Source: Polycyclovorans sp.
GTDB lineage: Bacteria > Pseudomonadota > Gammaproteobacteria > Nevskiales > Nevskiaceae
Length of the DNA: 64,000 nucleotides
Assembly: GCA_002706265.1 (NCBI GenBank)
Contig: PAKU01000037.1
Coordinates: 124,001-188,000 of the forward strand
Direction of reading: 5' to 3'
The position numbers were made by a program, and so were the translations under genes. Shown here in pieces: positions 63,598 to 64,000 of this stretch (the first letter of the stretch is position 1; each line of letters begins with the position of its first letter). The notes below the pieces were generated by a model, which searched no databases, was not told the origin of the DNA, and saw nothing but the letters and a program-made list of their open reading frames with translations.

Positions 63598-64000
63598 TGC
63601 TCTCACGCGTGGCTGATGATCTTTACTGGTTCGCGCGCTACCTGCGCCGCGCCGAAAACACCGCCCGGCTGGTCAGTGCCCACGGCCACTTTCTGCTCGA
63701 TCTTCCGCGCGAAGTCGAAGTGGGCTGGGGCCCCATCGTGGCGGTCACCGGCAAGCCCCTGCTCGAGATCGAACTCGAAGCCGACGGCGGCGAGCACGCC
63801 GCCATCGAGCGGCTGGTGGTCGATTTAACCTCGCCGGTTTCGGCCTTCTACTGCATCCACCACGCGCGCGGACTGCTGCGGACCCTGCGTGATCGCGTGC
63901 CGCGCGATGTGTGGGAGCGGCTCAACGGTCTGCATTACCGGTTGCAGATCGAAGGCTCATCGGCGCACAACCGCCTGTCCCGCCAGCGCGTGCTCGACCG
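63597..64000 (+). CDS. alpha-E domain protein (COG2307-like), N-terminal part
   Basis: The frame opens at ATG 63597-63599, whose A is also the last base of the ATP-grasp stop. It reads MLSRVADDLYWFARYLRRAENTARL, the typical start of alpha-E proteins (LARVAENLYWLGRYLERAENTARL-like), and stays open to the window end (about 134 codons of the usual 310). The segment SPVSAFYCIHHAR and VPRDVWERLN are also family-like. It is cut by the window edge, not by mutation. It works with the ATP-grasp protein in an undefined peptide-forming or modifying system. Confidence 0.88.
   Translation, partial: MLSRVADDLYWFARYLRRAENTARLVSAHGHFLLDLPREVEVGWGPIVAVTGKPLLEIELEADGGEHAAIERLVVDLTSPVSAFYCIHHARGLLRTLRDRVPRDVWERLNGLHYRLQIEGSSAHNRLSRQRVLD

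Overview
The window is chromosomal DNA from a GC-rich gammaproteobacterium. The gene orders gyrA/serC/mtnA/mtaD/ubiG/mupP/SDR, hemA-prfA-prmC-moeB, TPR lipoprotein-lolB-ispE-tRNA-Gln-prs and glyA-nrdR-ribD-ribE-ribBX-ribH-nusB-thiL-pgpA are shared, in pieces, with pseudomonads and relatives. The housekeeping proteins are plainly gammaproteobacterial, and rpsT has the TTG start known from E. coli. I cannot name a genus; a lineage outside Pseudomonas itself (for example a Nevskiales- or Xanthomonadales-like group) is only an inference. No phage, insertion sequence, CRISPR array or rRNA was seen.

Layout. 1-7.2 kb: tail of a class V aminotransferase, MipA-like porin, methylthioadenosine deaminase facing MTR-1-P isomerase, then a DUF2946 / TonB receptor / PepSY metal-uptake group. 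7.3-13.4 kb: gyrA, a small RHH/PIN toxin-antitoxin pair with its own palindromic operator, serC and serA. 13.5-18.1 kb: rpsT and tRNA-Ala(CGC) facing tadA, then a MarR regulator followed by a coupled MaoC-CitE-CoA-transferase operon for acyl-CoA catabolism. 18.2-24.3 kb (minus): ubiG-mupP-SDR and moxR-DUF58-tgpA. 24.4-30.4 kb: patatin lipase, feoABC-like iron uptake, an orphan membrane-anchored protein, an FMN reductase under a strong AT-rich promoter, and a lytic transglycosylase. 30.5-36.6 kb (minus): hemA-prfA-prmC-moeB, a JAMM-fold pseudoenzyme, then proS.

36.7-41.5 kb (plus): TPR lipoprotein, lolB, ispE, tRNA-Gln followed by decaying tandem tRNA-Gln-derived repeats, then prs. 41.6-47.7 kb (minus): an orphan 341-residue protein, etfBA, ETF-quinone oxidoreductase with a palindromic operator lying exactly between its -35 and -10, beta-carbonic anhydrase and pgpA. 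47.7-60 kb (minus): thiL, nusB, the riboflavin genes, nrdR, glyA, nadA, a Big-type lipoprotein coupled to aspS, DUF502 and an FmdB zinc ribbon. 60.1-64 kb: EamA exporter, CinA-type protein, and the start of a circularly permuted ATP-grasp / alpha-E operon cut by the window edge.

Most minus-strand operons are stitched together by 1-4 bp stop/start overlaps (ATGA, GTGA or TGATG), so translational coupling is the main organising principle. The most notable items are the tRNA-Gln-derived repeat tract, the catalytically dead JAMM protein next to moeB, the etf operator, the MaoC/CitE/CoA-transferase operon, the PIN toxin with an eroded active site, and the truncated ATP-grasp/alpha-E locus.
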